Shown: positions 31,417 through 40,370, counted from the stretch's first letter. The stretch: DNA of 64,000 bases from JACVRW01 sp963819115 (GCA_963819115.1 CAWFUR010000011.1:62001-126000); one strand, 5' to 3'. The notes: a model not told the origin generated them from the letters alone. Program-made: numbers and translations.

Positions 31417-32280
31417 ATGGAGTCGTCTGCGGCACCCATCGGCGGCGGCGTCCCGGTTCCGGGGCGTCGCCGTGCCCGCGGACGAGCCGCCGGGGTGGGT
31501 GGCGTCGGGCCGCTGGGGCTCGGCGTAACGATGATCTGGCTCAGCCTGATCGTGCTCCTGCCGCTGGCGGCGCTCACGGTCAAGGCCCTTGACGGAGGCC
31601 TCGGCGGCATCTGGGACGCCATCACAGCGCCGTCGGCCAAGGCCGCGCTGATACTCACGATCGTAATTTCCCTGATCGTCGCCGCGATCAACGTGGTGGT
31701 GGGCACCCTCATCGCCTGGGTGCTCGTCAGGGACGATTTCCGGGGCAAGGCGGTGGTCAACGCGGTGATCGACCTCCCCTTCGCCCTGCCCACGATCGTG
31801 GCCAGCATCGTGCTCCTGTCCTTATACGGCCCGCGGAGCCCGATCAACGTTCATCTCTACGCCACCCGCCCGGTGCTGGTGATCGCGCTTCTCTTCGTGA
31901 CGCTCCCCTTCGTGGTGAGGTCGGTGCAGCCGGTGCTCATCGAGGTGGACCGAGAGGCCGAGGAGGCCGCCGCCTCGCTCGGGGCGAGCAACCTCGTGAT
32001 CTTCCGGCGGGTCATCCTGCCCGCGCTGATCCCGGCGCTGCTGAGCGGCGCCGGTCTGGCGTTCGCCAGGGCGGTGGGCGAGTTCGGATCGGTCGTGCTG
32101 ATCGGCGGCGGCATTCCGCGGGACACGCAGGTGGCCTCCCAGTACATCGCGCAGCAGATCGAGGTCGACCGTCCCGAGGTGGCGGCCGCGGTGTCGGTCA
32201 CCCTCCTCCTGGTGGCCTTCACGGTCCTGGTGCTCCTTCGCCTGGTCGCCTCCCGCACCCAACGCCACGAGAGGGGCTGA
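31417..32280 (+). CDS. cysT: Sulfate ABC transporter permease, CysT/CysU type
   Basis: 287 residues from ATG, 8 nt after the binding-protein gene. Polar Arg/Gly-rich N-terminus, then six predicted membrane helices. The cytoplasmic EAA loop that couples to the ATPase is visible as EEAAASLGASNLVIFRRVIL PALIP in two adjoining blocks, and FARAVGEFGSVVLIGGGIP is the well-known CysT C-terminal signature. Works as a heterodimer with CysW. Confidence 0.9.
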   Translation: MESSAAPIGGGVPVPGRRRARGRAAGVGGVGPLGLGVTMIWLSLIVLLPLAALTVKALDGGLGGIWDAITAPSAKAALILTIVISLIVAAINVVVGTLIAWVLVRDDFRGKAVVNAVIDLPFALPTIVASIVLLSLYGPRSPINVHLYATRPVLVIALLFVTLPFVVRSVQPVLIEVDREAEEAAASLGASNLVIFRRVILPALIPALLSGAGLAFARAVGEFGSVVLIGGGIPRDTQVASQYIAQQIEVDRPEVAAAVSVTLLLVAFTVLVLLRLVASRTQRHERG

Positions 32281-32281
32281 G

Positions 32282-33088
32282 GTGGCTCCCGGACTGGCCC
32301 CCCGCCTAACGCTGCGCTTCATCGCGGTCGGCTACCTCGTGGCGCTGGTGATGGTCCCGCTGGGCATGATCTTCTACCGCACGTTCGAGCACGGCTTCAT
32401 AGCCTTCTGGGAGCAGGTCACCACGCCCGCGAGCATCGCGGCGATCGACCTCTCGCTGATCATCGTGGCCATCGTGGTGCCGCTGAACGTGATCTTCGGG
32501 GTGCTCACCGCCCTGGCGCTCGCTCGCGGCAACTTCCGGGGCCGGCGCATCATCGAGACCGTGGTGGACCTGCCATTCGCCGTGTCGCCCGTGGTGGTCG
32601 GCGTCTCACTGATCCTGCTCTGGGGAGTTGACGGGTGGTTCGGCGGCCTCGCCGATCATGGGATCAGGATCATCTTCTCCCTGCCGGGGATGGTGATAGC
32701 CACGACCTTCGTGACCCTCCCGTTCGTGGTGCGCGAGGTGGAGCCGGTGCTTCACGAGATTGGCGACGAGCAGGAGCAGGCGGCGGCCACGCTGGGCGCC
32801 TCGTGGCGTCAGACGTTCTGGCGCATCACCCTTCCGTCGATCCGTTGGGGCCTGCTGTACGGCGTGGTGCTCACCGTGGCCCGCTCACTGGGTGAGTTCG
32901 GCGCCCTGATCGTGGTGGCCGGGGGAGTCTCGGGCGAGTCCCAGACTCTTACCCTCCTGGTACACGCGCGCTATATCGATGACCACAACGCATTCGGCGC
33001 CTACGCCGCGGCCACCGTGCTGATGGGCCTGGCGCTGTTGACCCTGTTGCTCATGGTTCTGCTCAGCAAGAGGCGGGAGTCGGTTTGA
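32282..33088 (+). CDS. cysW: Sulfate ABC transporter permease, CysW type
   Basis: 268 residues from GTG, one base after the cysT stop. Six predicted membrane helices. The EAA loop reads EQEQAAATLGASWRQTFWRI, and VARSLGEFGALIVVAGGVSG is typical of CysW. The FAVSPVVVGVSLIL helix matches the central membrane core. The stop overlaps the cysA TTG start by four bases, implying coupled translation. Confidence 0.9.
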   Translation: MAPGLAPRLTLRFIAVGYLVALVMVPLGMIFYRTFEHGFIAFWEQVTTPASIAAIDLSLIIVAIVVPLNVIFGVLTALALARGNFRGRRIIETVVDLPFAVSPVVVGVSLILLWGVDGWFGGLADHGIRIIFSLPGMVIATTFVTLPFVVREVEPVLHEIGDEQEQAAATLGASWRQTFWRITLPSIRWGLLYGVVLTVARSLGEFGALIVVAGGVSGESQTLTLLVHARYIDDHNAFGAYAAATVLMGLALLTLLLMVLLSKRRESV

Positions 33089-34086
33089 TCTCGGTCAAGG
33101 GAGTGACGAAGCGGTTCGGGGACTACGTCGCGCTCGACAACGTGTCGCTCGAGGTGCCCGACGGCTCCCTCACCGCCCTGCTCGGCCCGAGCGGCTCCGG
33201 CAAGTCCACGCTGCTCCGGATCATCGGCGGCCTCGAGCTTCCGGACGAGGGCACGATCGAGATCTCCGGCGAGGACGCCACCACCGTGCCCCCGCAGCGG
33301 CGCGGTATCGGGTTCGTGTTCCAGCACTACGCCGCCTTCAAGCACATGACGGTGTGGAACAACGTGGCCTTCGGGCTGTCGGTGCGCAAGAAGCCGAAGC
33401 AGGAGATCGAGGACCGCGTCGGCGAGCTTCTGAAGATCGTCGGCCTGGCCGGATATGCGAAGCGCTACCCCAGCCAGCTCTCAGGCGGGCAGCGGCAGCG
33501 CATGGCGCTCGCTCGGGCGCTGGCCGTGGAGCCGCGCGTGCTGCTGCTCGACGAGCCCTTCGGGGCCCTGGACGCGAAGGTGCGCGCTGAGCTGCGCGAG
33601 TGGCTGCGCAAGCTCCACGAGGACGTGCACGTGACCACCCTGCTCGTGACCCACGATCAGGAGGAGGCCATGTCGATCGGCTCCCGCATCGTGGTCATGG
33701 ACCACGCCCGCATCGAGCAGGTCGGCAGCCCGGCCGAGCTCTACGACAACCCGGCCAACCCGTTCGTGATGGGCTTCCTGGGCGAGATCACCAAGGTCGG
33801 CGACGACCTGGTCCGCCCCCACGACATCACGATCAGCCACGAGCGGACCGAGGGCGCTCAGGAGGGCGTCGTCACGCGCGTCACGCTGTTGGGCTTCGAG
33901 GTCCGTGTTGAGCTGATGCTGAGCGGCGGCAACACGATTTCGGCCCAACTCACCCGCTCGGAGGCCGACGGTCTCGAGATCTCCACCGGGGAAGTGGTGT
34001 GGCTCAGCACCAACGGCGAAGGGGTGCTGCCCTCCGACACGCTGGCCGAGGAGCACTCGAGCGACGTCGAGGAAACCACGGCCTGA
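33085..34086 (+). CDS. cysA: Sulfate ABC transporter ATP-binding protein
   Basis: 333 residues from a TTG that overlaps the cysW stop. Powers the importer from the cytoplasmic side. Walker A GPSGSGKST (~34-42), Q-loop FVFQHYAAF, signature LSGGQRQRMALARAL, Walker B VLLLDEPFGALD and H-loop VTHDQEEA are all intact. The C-terminal ~100 residues form an OB/TOBE-like regulatory domain (LVRPHDITISHERTE, VTLLGFEVRVEL). Ends 13 nt from the convergent Rrf2 regulator gene. Confidence 0.93.
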   Translation: MISVKGVTKRFGDYVALDNVSLEVPDGSLTALLGPSGSGKSTLLRIIGGLELPDEGTIEISGEDATTVPPQRRGIGFVFQHYAAFKHMTVWNNVAFGLSVRKKPKQEIEDRVGELLKIVGLAGYAKRYPSQLSGGQRQRMALARALAVEPRVLLLDEPFGALDAKVRAELREWLRKLHEDVHVTTLLVTHDQEEAMSIGSRIVVMDHARIEQVGSPAELYDNPANPFVMGFLGEITKVGDDLVRPHDITISHERTEGAQEGVVTRVTLLGFEVRVELMLSGGNTISAQLTRSEADGLEISTGEVVWLSTNGEGVLPSDTLAEEHSSDVEETTA

Positions 34087-34099
34087 GGCGACCGCCTTC

Positions 34100-34555
34100 C
34101 TACCGCCGTGACCAGGCGTCCGGCTGCTCGGTGAGCCGCCGGATTCGGGCCGGCATCCTGTCCGCCGCCACATCGGCCAGCGTCAGCTCGTCCACCACCG
34201 CGCGCAGGCTCGCGCGCACCGCCACCCACACGGTCCGCAGCGGCTCCGCGGCCCCCCGGTAGTCCACGTTCTCGGGCGATTCGCCGCGCACGCTTGCCAG
34301 CGGCCCCTCCACCGCGCGGATCACCTCGCCCACCGTGATGTCGTCCCCGGGACGGGCCAGCCAATAGCCGCCGTCGGCGCCTCGCTGGGCGCGCACGATC
34401 CCGGCATGGCGCAGGTCGATGAGGATGTTCTCGAGGAACTTCAGGGGGATGTCCTGGGCCTGGGCGATCCGCTCTCCCTTGAGAGGACCCTTCTCGGCCA
34501 CCGTCAGCTCGAGCAGGGCGCGGACCGCGTAGTCGGCCTTTGCCGTGACGCGCAC
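34100..34555 (-). CDS. Rrf2-family transcriptional regulator without Fe-S cysteines
   Basis: 151 residues from GTG. N-terminal winged helix typical of Rrf2 proteins: MRVTAKADYAVRALLELT, then KFLENILIDLRHAGIVRAQR and GADGGYWLARPGDDITVGEV. The cysteine triplet that binds the cluster in IscR and NsrR is absent; there are no cysteines at all, as in CymR, the cysteine-metabolism repressor. Being convergent with a sulfate importer makes a role in sulfur control attractive, but that is inference from position. It is divergent from the methyltransferase with a 54-nt shared upstream region. Confidence 0.88.
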   Translation of the reverse strand: MRVTAKADYAVRALLELTVAEKGPLKGERIAQAQDIPLKFLENILIDLRHAGIVRAQRGADGGYWLARPGDDITVGEVIRAVEGPLASVRGESPENVDYRGAAEPLRTVWVAVRASLRAVVDELTLADVAADRMPARIRRLTEQPDAWSRR

Positions 34556-34597
34556 CCCCTCATTGTGCTGCAGATCCGGTCGTCGACGTCCCGGCGG

Positions 34598-34603
34598 TAG
34601 TCT
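34598..34603 (+). promoter_or_regulatory. Candidate -10 box for the methyltransferase gene
   Basis: TAGTCT ends 6 nt before the GTG start, so transcription would begin about at the start codon. It lies in the short gap shared with the divergent Rrf2 gene. Confidence 0.35.
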
Positions 34604-34609
34604 CGCGGC

Positions 34610-35410
34610 GTGGATTTCGACCAGATCAAGCAGCGCCAGAGCCAGGTCTGGGGCCTCGGGGACTACTCCGTCCTTTCACGCGTGCTCGAGCCCGCGGCGC
34701 AGGCTCTGGCGGACGCGTGCGCCGTGTCCGCGGGCCAGGAGGCACTCGACGTGGCAGCGGGGGACGGGAACTTCGCGCTCGCCTGCGCGCGCGAGGGAGC
34801 TGGAGTCGTGGCCACCGACATCTCCCCGGGCCAGGTCGAGCGCGGGAGGGCCCGCTCGGAGGAGGAGGGCTACGACATCGAGTGGCAGGTGGCCGACGCG
34901 GAGGATCTTCCCTTCGACGACGCCCGTTTCGATTGCGCCGGGTCGGTGTTCGGCATGATGATCGCCCCGCGGCCGGAGGTGGCCGCCACGGAGATCTTCC
35001 GGGTGGTCCGCCCCGGCAACACGGTGGGCATCACCGCCTGGACGCCGGACAGCTTCGCCGTCGAGATGTTCCAGATCGGCAGGAGCTACTCCCCGCTTCC
35101 CGCCGGAATGCCGACCAGCGACGAGTGGGGTCGGGAGGGCACTGTCCGGGAGCGCTTCGAGGGGCTGGCCGGCACGCTGGAGATCGAACGCCGGACGCTC
35201 GACTGGGAGGCTCCATCGCCCGATGACTTCGTCGCCTCGTTGGAGAGCGCCGCCCCGCCGCAGGTGGCCGCCCAGGCCGCGCTGCCGCCGGACGCGCTCG
35301 AGGCCATGCACGCCGACTACCTGGCCCTGGTCCGCCGCTGGGCCGGGGGCGACGGCGCGGTGAGCATCGGCGCCGAGTATCTGCTGGCCGTGGCGCGCAA
35401 GCGCGGTTAG
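34610..35410 (+). CDS. Class I SAM-dependent methyltransferase
   Basis: 266 residues from GTG. Motif I is ALDVAAGDGNFALACA (about 46-60), the acidic end of strand 2 is VVATDIS, and the strand-4 region EDLPFDDARFDCAGSVFGMM follows, with FRVVRPGNTVGITAW after it, as in UbiE/Methyltransf_11-type enzymes acting on small molecules. The C-terminal region is less conserved and probably selects the acceptor, which I cannot name. It ends just before truA; the two are likely co-transcribed. Confidence 0.82.
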   Translation: MDFDQIKQRQSQVWGLGDYSVLSRVLEPAAQALADACAVSAGQEALDVAAGDGNFALACAREGAGVVATDISPGQVERGRARSEEEGYDIEWQVADAEDLPFDDARFDCAGSVFGMMIAPRPEVAATEIFRVVRPGNTVGITAWTPDSFAVEMFQIGRSYSPLPAGMPTSDEWGREGTVRERFEGLAGTLEIERRTLDWEAPSPDDFVASLESAAPPQVAAQAALPPDALEAMHADYLALVRRWAGGDGAVSIGAEYLLAVARKRG

Positions 35411-35412
35411 CC

Positions 35413-36132
35413 CTGGCCGCGAGGCTCCTGCTCGAGTACGACGGCGCCGGGTACGCCGGCTGGGCCCGCCAGCCGGGCCTGCGCACCGTGCAGGCCGTAC
35501 TGGAGGACGCCGTGGCCACGATCGCCCGGCGTCCGCTCGAGCTCACCGTGGCCGGGCGCACCGATCGGGGCGTCCATGCCCGCGGACAGGTGGCAAGTCA
35601 TCCGGGCGAGCCGGTGGAGGCCGGCCGCCTGAACGCCCTTCTGCCCGACGACGTGAGCGTGCTGCGCTCCGACGCCGCCCCCGAGGGCTTCGACGCCCGC
35701 CGCGACGCCCGCAGCCGGACCTATCGCTACCGCGTGCTCGCTCGTGAGGAGCCGAGCGCGCTGGAACGCGAGCGGGCCCTCTGGTGGCGGCGCCCCGTGG
35801 ATTCCGGACTGCTCGCGGCGTGCGCGTCCGCGCTCCCCGGCACCCACGACTTCACGGCCTTCACCCCGACCCAGACGGAGCATGTTCGCTTCGAGCGCCA
35901 CGTGCTTCGCGCCGAGTGGCTCGAGGAGCCGGGGGGCCTCCTGGCGTTCTGGATCGAGGCCGACACGTTCATGCGCCACATGGTGCGAATCCTTATGGGC
36001 ACGATGCTGGCCGTGTCCGCGGGGCGAATGACGCTCGAGGACTTCACCGTGCTCCTGACCGGCAGGCCGCGCGCCGAGGCCGCCGAGACCGCCCCGCCCC
36101 ACGGCCTCTTCCTCGAGAGCGTGAGGTACTGA
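35413..36132 (+). CDS. truA: tRNA pseudouridine(38-40) synthase TruA, CTG start proposed
   Basis: About 239 residues. Converts U38-U40 in the tRNA anticodon arm to pseudouridine. The N-terminal family motif LEYDGAGYAGWARQPGLRTV lies immediately after the methyltransferase stop but contains no ATG, GTG or TTG; the first usable in-frame codons are CTG at 35413 and 35428. A GTG at 35488 would delete this conserved strand. The catalytic Asp is D51 in VAGRTDRGVHARGQ. Later blocks RSRTYRYRVL, THDFTAFTP and FMRHMVRILMGTMLAV are normal. The gene is functional-looking apart from its start. Confidence 0.85.
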   Translation: MAARLLLEYDGAGYAGWARQPGLRTVQAVLEDAVATIARRPLELTVAGRTDRGVHARGQVASHPGEPVEAGRLNALLPDDVSVLRSDAAPEGFDARRDARSRTYRYRVLAREEPSALERERALWWRRPVDSGLLAACASALPGTHDFTAFTPTQTEHVRFERHVLRAEWLEEPGGLLAFWIEADTFMRHMVRILMGTMLAVSAGRMTLEDFTVLLTGRPRAEAAETAPPHGLFLESVRY

Positions 36133-36138
36133 GAGCAC

Positions 36139-36144
36139 TATCCT
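36139..36144 (+). promoter_or_regulatory. Candidate -10 box for surE
   Basis: TATCCT ends 9 nt before the surE ATG; no ribosome site is visible between them. Confidence 0.35.
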
Positions 36145-36153
36145 CGAAGCCCG

Positions 36154-36972
36154 ATGAAGGTCCTGCTCACCAACGACGACGGCATCGAGGCAACGGGCCT
36201 GCGCGTGATGCGCGACGCCCTCCTCGAGGTGCCGGGCATGGAGCTGGCGGTGATCGCCCCGGACTCGAACCGGAGCGCCACGGCGCGAAGCATCACCACC
36301 CGCCACCCGCTGTGGGTGGACGAGGTGAAGTTCGAGGACGGCGGCACCGGCTACGCCACCGACGGCACGCCCGTGGACTGCGTCCGCTTCGCTGCGCTCG
36401 GCCTCGTCGAGTTCGAGCCCGAGCTGATCGTGTCGGGCATCAACCACGGCGCCAACCTGGGCGACGACATCACCTACTCGGGCACCGTGGCTGCCGCCCT
36501 CGAGGGCGTGGTGCTCGGCATCCCCGCGATCGCCGCTTCCCAGCAGGCCTATCGGGGGAAGCTCAACTCCTGGGTCGCGCGCGAGTGGAAGCCCGCGGAC
36601 TTCGAGCAGGCCGCCGCCTTCGTGGCGCGGATGGTGGAGGAGGTGGCCCACGTGCCGATGCCGGAGGGCACCCTGCTGAACGTGAACTGCCCGGCGGGCG
36701 AGGCCCAGGGCGCGGTGGCCTGCCGCCTCGGCAAGCGGATCTACCGCGACCGGATGAAGCTCACCGAGGAGGAGGGCGGCCGGCGCCGCTATTGGATCTA
36801 CGGCGAGCAGCCGGGATACCACGAGGAGGACGGCACGGACTTCGCCGCGGTCGCCGACTCGCGCATCGCCGTGACCCCACTGCACTTCGACCTGACCGAC
36901 CAGGCCGGCATCGAGTCCCTCACCGGCTTCGACCTGGACCGCCTCATGCGACCGGCGGCCCGCGAAGTTTGA
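36154..36972 (+). CDS. surE: 5'-nucleotidase SurE
   Basis: 272 residues. Metal-dependent phosphatase acting on nucleoside monophosphates. The N-terminal MKVLLTNDDGIEATGL has the metal ligands D8 and D9, APDSNRSATARSITT holds the phosphate-binding Ser, and VSGINHGANLGDDITYSGTV carries the ligand Asn. The length and order match the family. It lies 21 nt after truA. A copy of the dispersed repeat begins one base after the stop codon. Confidence 0.95.
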   Translation: MKVLLTNDDGIEATGLRVMRDALLEVPGMELAVIAPDSNRSATARSITTRHPLWVDEVKFEDGGTGYATDGTPVDCVRFAALGLVEFEPELIVSGINHGANLGDDITYSGTVAAALEGVVLGIPAIAASQQAYRGKLNSWVAREWKPADFEQAAAFVARMVEEVAHVPMPEGTLLNVNCPAGEAQGAVACRLGKRIYRDRMKLTEEEGGRRRYWIYGEQPGYHEEDGTDFAAVADSRIAVTPLHFDLTDQAGIESLTGFDLDRLMRPAAREV

Positions 36973-36973
36973 T

Positions 36974-37021
36974 GGCATGGCTGCGGTGCTCGCGCGATCA
37001 CCGATCGCGCTGCGCTCCTCG
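36974..37021 (+). repeat. Dispersed hairpin repeat, copy B
   Basis: Same 48-nt layout as copy A: identical GGCATGGCTGCGGTGCTC and TGCGCTCCTCG flanks and ACC loop, but the stem is GCGCGATC (36992-36999) with GATCGCGC (37003-37010). Two positions differ from copy A on each arm and pairing is kept. It starts right after the surE stop and ends near the ligA ribosome site. Confidence 0.9.
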
Positions 37022-37041
37022 GCCTGGGCTTAGGAGCTCCT

Positions 37042-39066
37042 TTGACCGGTCCTGTTGATCGCGCCGCTCACCTGCGGGCCGAGCTCGAGCGCCACAACCA
37101 CCGCTACTACGTCCTCGACGACCCCGAGGTCGCGGACTCCGAGTACGACGCGCTCCTGAACGAGCTGCGCGACATCGAGGCCCAGCACCCGGAGCTGCTC
37201 ACCCCCGATTCCCCGACACAGCGCGTGGGAGCCCAGCCGCTGGACAAGTTCGAGCAGGTGCCCCACCTCCAGCCGATGCTGTCGCTGGCCAACGCGCGCA
37301 ACGAGGAGGAGATGAAGGCGTGGATCGTGCGAAGCGAGCGCTACCTGCAGCGCCAGGGCACCGAGCTGGGTGACATCCGCTTCGTGACCGAGCCCAAGGT
37401 GGACGGGCTCGCGATCTCGCTGGTGTACGAGGACGGCGTGCTCGTCCGCGGCGCCACCCGCGGGAATGGCGAGATCGGCGAGCAGGTCACCGAGAACCTG
37501 CGCACGATAGGGGCGATCCCCCTGCGCGTGGAGGGTGCCCCGCCGCTGCTGGAGGTGCGCGGCGAGGTGTATCTCCCGATCGCCGCCTTCGCTCGCCTGA
37601 ACGAGCAGCGCGCCGAGGCGGGCGAGCCCACGTTCGCCAATCCGCGCAACTCGGCCGCGGGCTCCATCCGCCAGCTCGACCCGAGGCTCACGGCCACACG
37701 TCCGCTCTCCATGTGGGCCTACGGCATGGGGGCCGTCGAGGGGCTCGAGCTCTCGTCACAGTCGGAGACGCTCGAATGGCTGCGGGAGCACGGCTTCCGG
37801 GTGAACCGTGACATCGAGGTGCACGACGACCTCGACTCCGTGGTGGCCGCCTGCCGCGCGTGGGAGGACCGCCGCGACCGCCTCGACTTCGAGATCGACG
37901 GCGTGGTGGTGAAGGTCGACGACCTGGACCTCCAGCGCCGGCTCGGGGTGGTGGGCCGCGAGCCGCGCGGGGCGATCGCCTGGAAGTTCGCGCCGAGCAC
38001 GGCCACCACCGTGCTCCGAGGCATCGCCTGGAACGTCGGCCGCACCGGTCACATGATCCCCTTCGCCCAGCTCGAGCCGGTGCAGGTATCAGGGGCCACG
38101 GTGAGGCTCGCGACCCTGCACAACGAGGAGGACCTGCGCCGCAAGGACGTGCGCGAAGGCGACGAGGTGATCGTGATGCGCGCCGGGGACGTGATCCCTC
38201 AGGTTGTGTCACCGACCTCGAAGGCGCAGCGGTCCCGCAAGCGTGCGCCGAAGCCCGAGCCGCCGGCGAACTGCCCCTCGTGCGGCACCCCCACCGTCAA
38301 GCCCGAAGAGGGCGTGTGGACGATCTGCCCCAACCGCGCCTCGTGCCCGGGTCAGCTCTTCCAGGCGGTGAAGCACTTCGTGGGCGCGATGGACATCGAC
38401 GGCCTGGGCGAGGAGAACGTGCGCCGCTTCCTCGGTGAGGGCCTGATCTCGAACATGGCCGACATCTACCGCCTCGACGAGGAGGCCCTGAGCGCGCTCG
38501 AGGGCTTCGGCGAGATCTCCGCCCGCAACCTCGTGAGCGCGGTGGACGCGTCACGGGCACAGCCGTTCTATCGCGTGCTGTACGGCCTCGGGATCCCCGG
38601 CATCGGCTACGTCAACGCGCGCGCACTCGCTCAGCACATGCGCACCATGGACGCCCTCCTGGAGGCCGACGCGGAGCGCATCGAGGAGGTCCCCGGGTTC
38701 GGGCCCATCCTGGCCCGGACGATCGCCCAGACGCTGGCCGAGGACCGCACGCGCGAGCTGATCGAGATGCTCCGCGGTCACGGGCTCCAGATGGAGGACG
38801 ACGGACCGCCGCCGGGCAACGAGGACGGACCGCTTGCGGGGCGGACGCTCGTGCTCACCGGCACTCTCCCCAACCTCAGCCGCGAGCAGGCAAAGGAGCG
38901 GATCGAGGCCGCGGGCGGGAAGGTCACGGGGTCGGTGTCGAAGAAGACCGACTATCTGGTGGCGGGCGAGGACCCGGGCAGCAAGCTGACCAAGGCGCAG
39001 GACGTGGGCACCGAGGTGCTGGACGAGGACGGCCTGCTGTCGCTCCTGGACGGCGCCCCCGGTTAG
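37042..39066 (+). CDS. ligA: NAD-dependent DNA ligase LigA
   Basis: 674 residues from a TTG with AGGAG 6 nt upstream. Seals nicks in replication and repair using NAD. Domain order is complete: Ia (HNHRYYVLDDPEVADSEYDA, NMN binding), adenylation with K119 in EPKVDGLAISL, OB fold, four-Cys zinc finger (CPSCGTPTVKPEEGVWTICP then NRASC), helix-hairpin-helix repeats and a C-terminal BRCT (TLVLTGTLPNLSREQAKERI). No truncation. Its stop codon overlaps that of the convergent dacB by three bases. Confidence 0.97.
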   Translation: MTGPVDRAAHLRAELERHNHRYYVLDDPEVADSEYDALLNELRDIEAQHPELLTPDSPTQRVGAQPLDKFEQVPHLQPMLSLANARNEEEMKAWIVRSERYLQRQGTELGDIRFVTEPKVDGLAISLVYEDGVLVRGATRGNGEIGEQVTENLRTIGAIPLRVEGAPPLLEVRGEVYLPIAAFARLNEQRAEAGEPTFANPRNSAAGSIRQLDPRLTATRPLSMWAYGMGAVEGLELSSQSETLEWLREHGFRVNRDIEVHDDLDSVVAACRAWEDRRDRLDFEIDGVVVKVDDLDLQRRLGVVGREPRGAIAWKFAPSTATTVLRGIAWNVGRTGHMIPFAQLEPVQVSGATVRLATLHNEEDLRRKDVREGDEVIVMRAGDVIPQVVSPTSKAQRSRKRAPKPEPPANCPSCGTPTVKPEEGVWTICPNRASCPGQLFQAVKHFVGAMDIDGLGEENVRRFLGEGLISNMADIYRLDEEALSALEGFGEISARNLVSAVDASRAQPFYRVLYGLGIPGIGYVNARALAQHMRTMDALLEADAERIEEVPGFGPILARTIAQTLAEDRTRELIEMLRGHGLQMEDDGPPPGNEDGPLAGRTLVLTGTLPNLSREQAKERIEAAGGKVTGSVSKKTDYLVAGEDPGSKLTKAQDVGTEVLDEDGLLSLLDGAPG

Positions 39067-40304
39067 TTACGGACCGCGGCGATCGCCTGGGCCATCCGGT
39101 CCTGGATGCCGCGGGCGGTGCCGGGATAGATGCCGTTCATCAGGATCGAGAAGGCGTAGGTGTCGCCCGAGCGCGCGTCGCAGACGCCGGAGAGCGCGCT
39201 CACGTCGGAGAGCGTGCCCGTCTTCGCATGGCAGTGCAGCCGGGCCGGCCCGCTGCGCATCCGGTCCACAAGCGTGCCGTCGCGTCCCGCGATCGGGAGC
39301 GAGCTGAGCAGGACGTTCGCCTCGTCGCGCTTCAGCATCGCCGTGAGCAGCCGGACCACCCGGTAGGGAGAGGCCCGGTCCCCGCGCGAGAGCCCGGAGC
39401 CGTCCACCAGGCGGGCCCGGCTCCCGAGTCGCCGCGCGAAGGCGGCGGCGAGCCGCGCTCCGACCCGGGTGGTGCCCCGCCCGCGGGCCTGGAGGGCCAG
39501 GTCCTTCGCGAGCATCTCGGCGAAGAAGTTGTCGGAGTCCTTGAGGGTCAGCCGGACCAGGCGGGACATCGGCGGCGACTCGACCGATGCCACCACATCC
39601 AGCCCCGACGGCGCCCGCCCGGTGGCCGGCTTGCGGCGCACCCGGACTCCGCGCGCCTCCAGCGCGGCGTCCAGCCGGATGGCGGCGAACAGGGGCGGAT
39701 TGGCCTGGAACGCGGAGCCCCGCTCGTTCGCCAGCCCGCGGTTGAAGGAGAGCGCGCTGAGCGGTCCGACCCAGATAGAGGTGCCGTAGCCCGAGTCGGG
39801 GCCGCCGCGGAGGGAGTCGAAGCGGGACTCGTCCCCCAGGATGCGCCCGGTCACGCGGTCGATGCCCGCGTTCTCGAGTGCCGCGGCCAGGCTCTCCACC
39901 GTGGAGCCGCCGCCATAGGAGCGGCGGGTGAACGTGCGGCTGCCGAAGGTGGGGTCGCCGCCGCCGCGCAGGTAGAGGTCGCCGCGCCAGACGCCGTCCT
40001 CGCCCAGCCGGCCCCGGCCCAGGACCTCGGTGCCCAGCGTGCCCGCCGTGCCGTAGCGGGCAAGCGCGGCCGAGGTGGTGAAAAGCTTCGTGTTCGACGC
40101 GAGGATGCGCGCCCGTGTGGCGTTCCAGCTGAACACGACGCGGCCGTCGGTCACGTTCTTCACGTAGGCGCCGGAGAGCGGCCCCGCGGTCCGCATCTGA
40201 GCGGCGAGCCGTGCGGAGAGTGACGCCGCCTGCGCCGGGGTGCCCCCGGCCAGGAGCAGCGCCGAGGCGAATCCGGCGGCGAGGAGCTTCGAGAAATGCG
40301 GCAT
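39063..40304 (-). CDS. dacB: D-alanyl-D-alanine carboxypeptidase/endopeptidase, PBP4 (S13) family
   Basis: 413 residues with an N-terminal Sec signal (LLAAGFASALLLAGGTPAQA), so exported. Acts on cell-wall peptide side chains. All three penicillin-binding motifs are present: SNTK with nucleophile S70 and K73, the SDN motif in LKDSDNFFAEMLAK, and KTG in CHAKTGTLSDVS. The region between motifs 1 and 2 has the insert typical of the class C PBP4 group. It is a single gene, convergent with ligA and divergent from the patatin-like gene. Confidence 0.92.
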   Translation of the reverse strand: MPHFSKLLAAGFASALLLAGGTPAQAASLSARLAAQMRTAGPLSGAYVKNVTDGRVVFSWNATRARILASNTKLFTTSAALARYGTAGTLGTEVLGRGRLGEDGVWRGDLYLRGGGDPTFGSRTFTRRSYGGGSTVESLAAALENAGIDRVTGRILGDESRFDSLRGGPDSGYGTSIWVGPLSALSFNRGLANERGSAFQANPPLFAAIRLDAALEARGVRVRRKPATGRAPSGLDVVASVESPPMSRLVRLTLKDSDNFFAEMLAKDLALQARGRGTTRVGARLAAAFARRLGSRARLVDGSGLSRGDRASPYRVVRLLTAMLKRDEANVLLSSLPIAGRDGTLVDRMRSGPARLHCHAKTGTLSDVSALSGVCDARSGDTYAFSILMNGIYPGTARGIQDRMAQAIAAVRN

Positions 40305-40370
40305 GCAGCCGGGAACACGCTAGCGGCGTTCGAGGAGCGGTCCGCCTTGTGATCCGCGATACTCGGTCGG

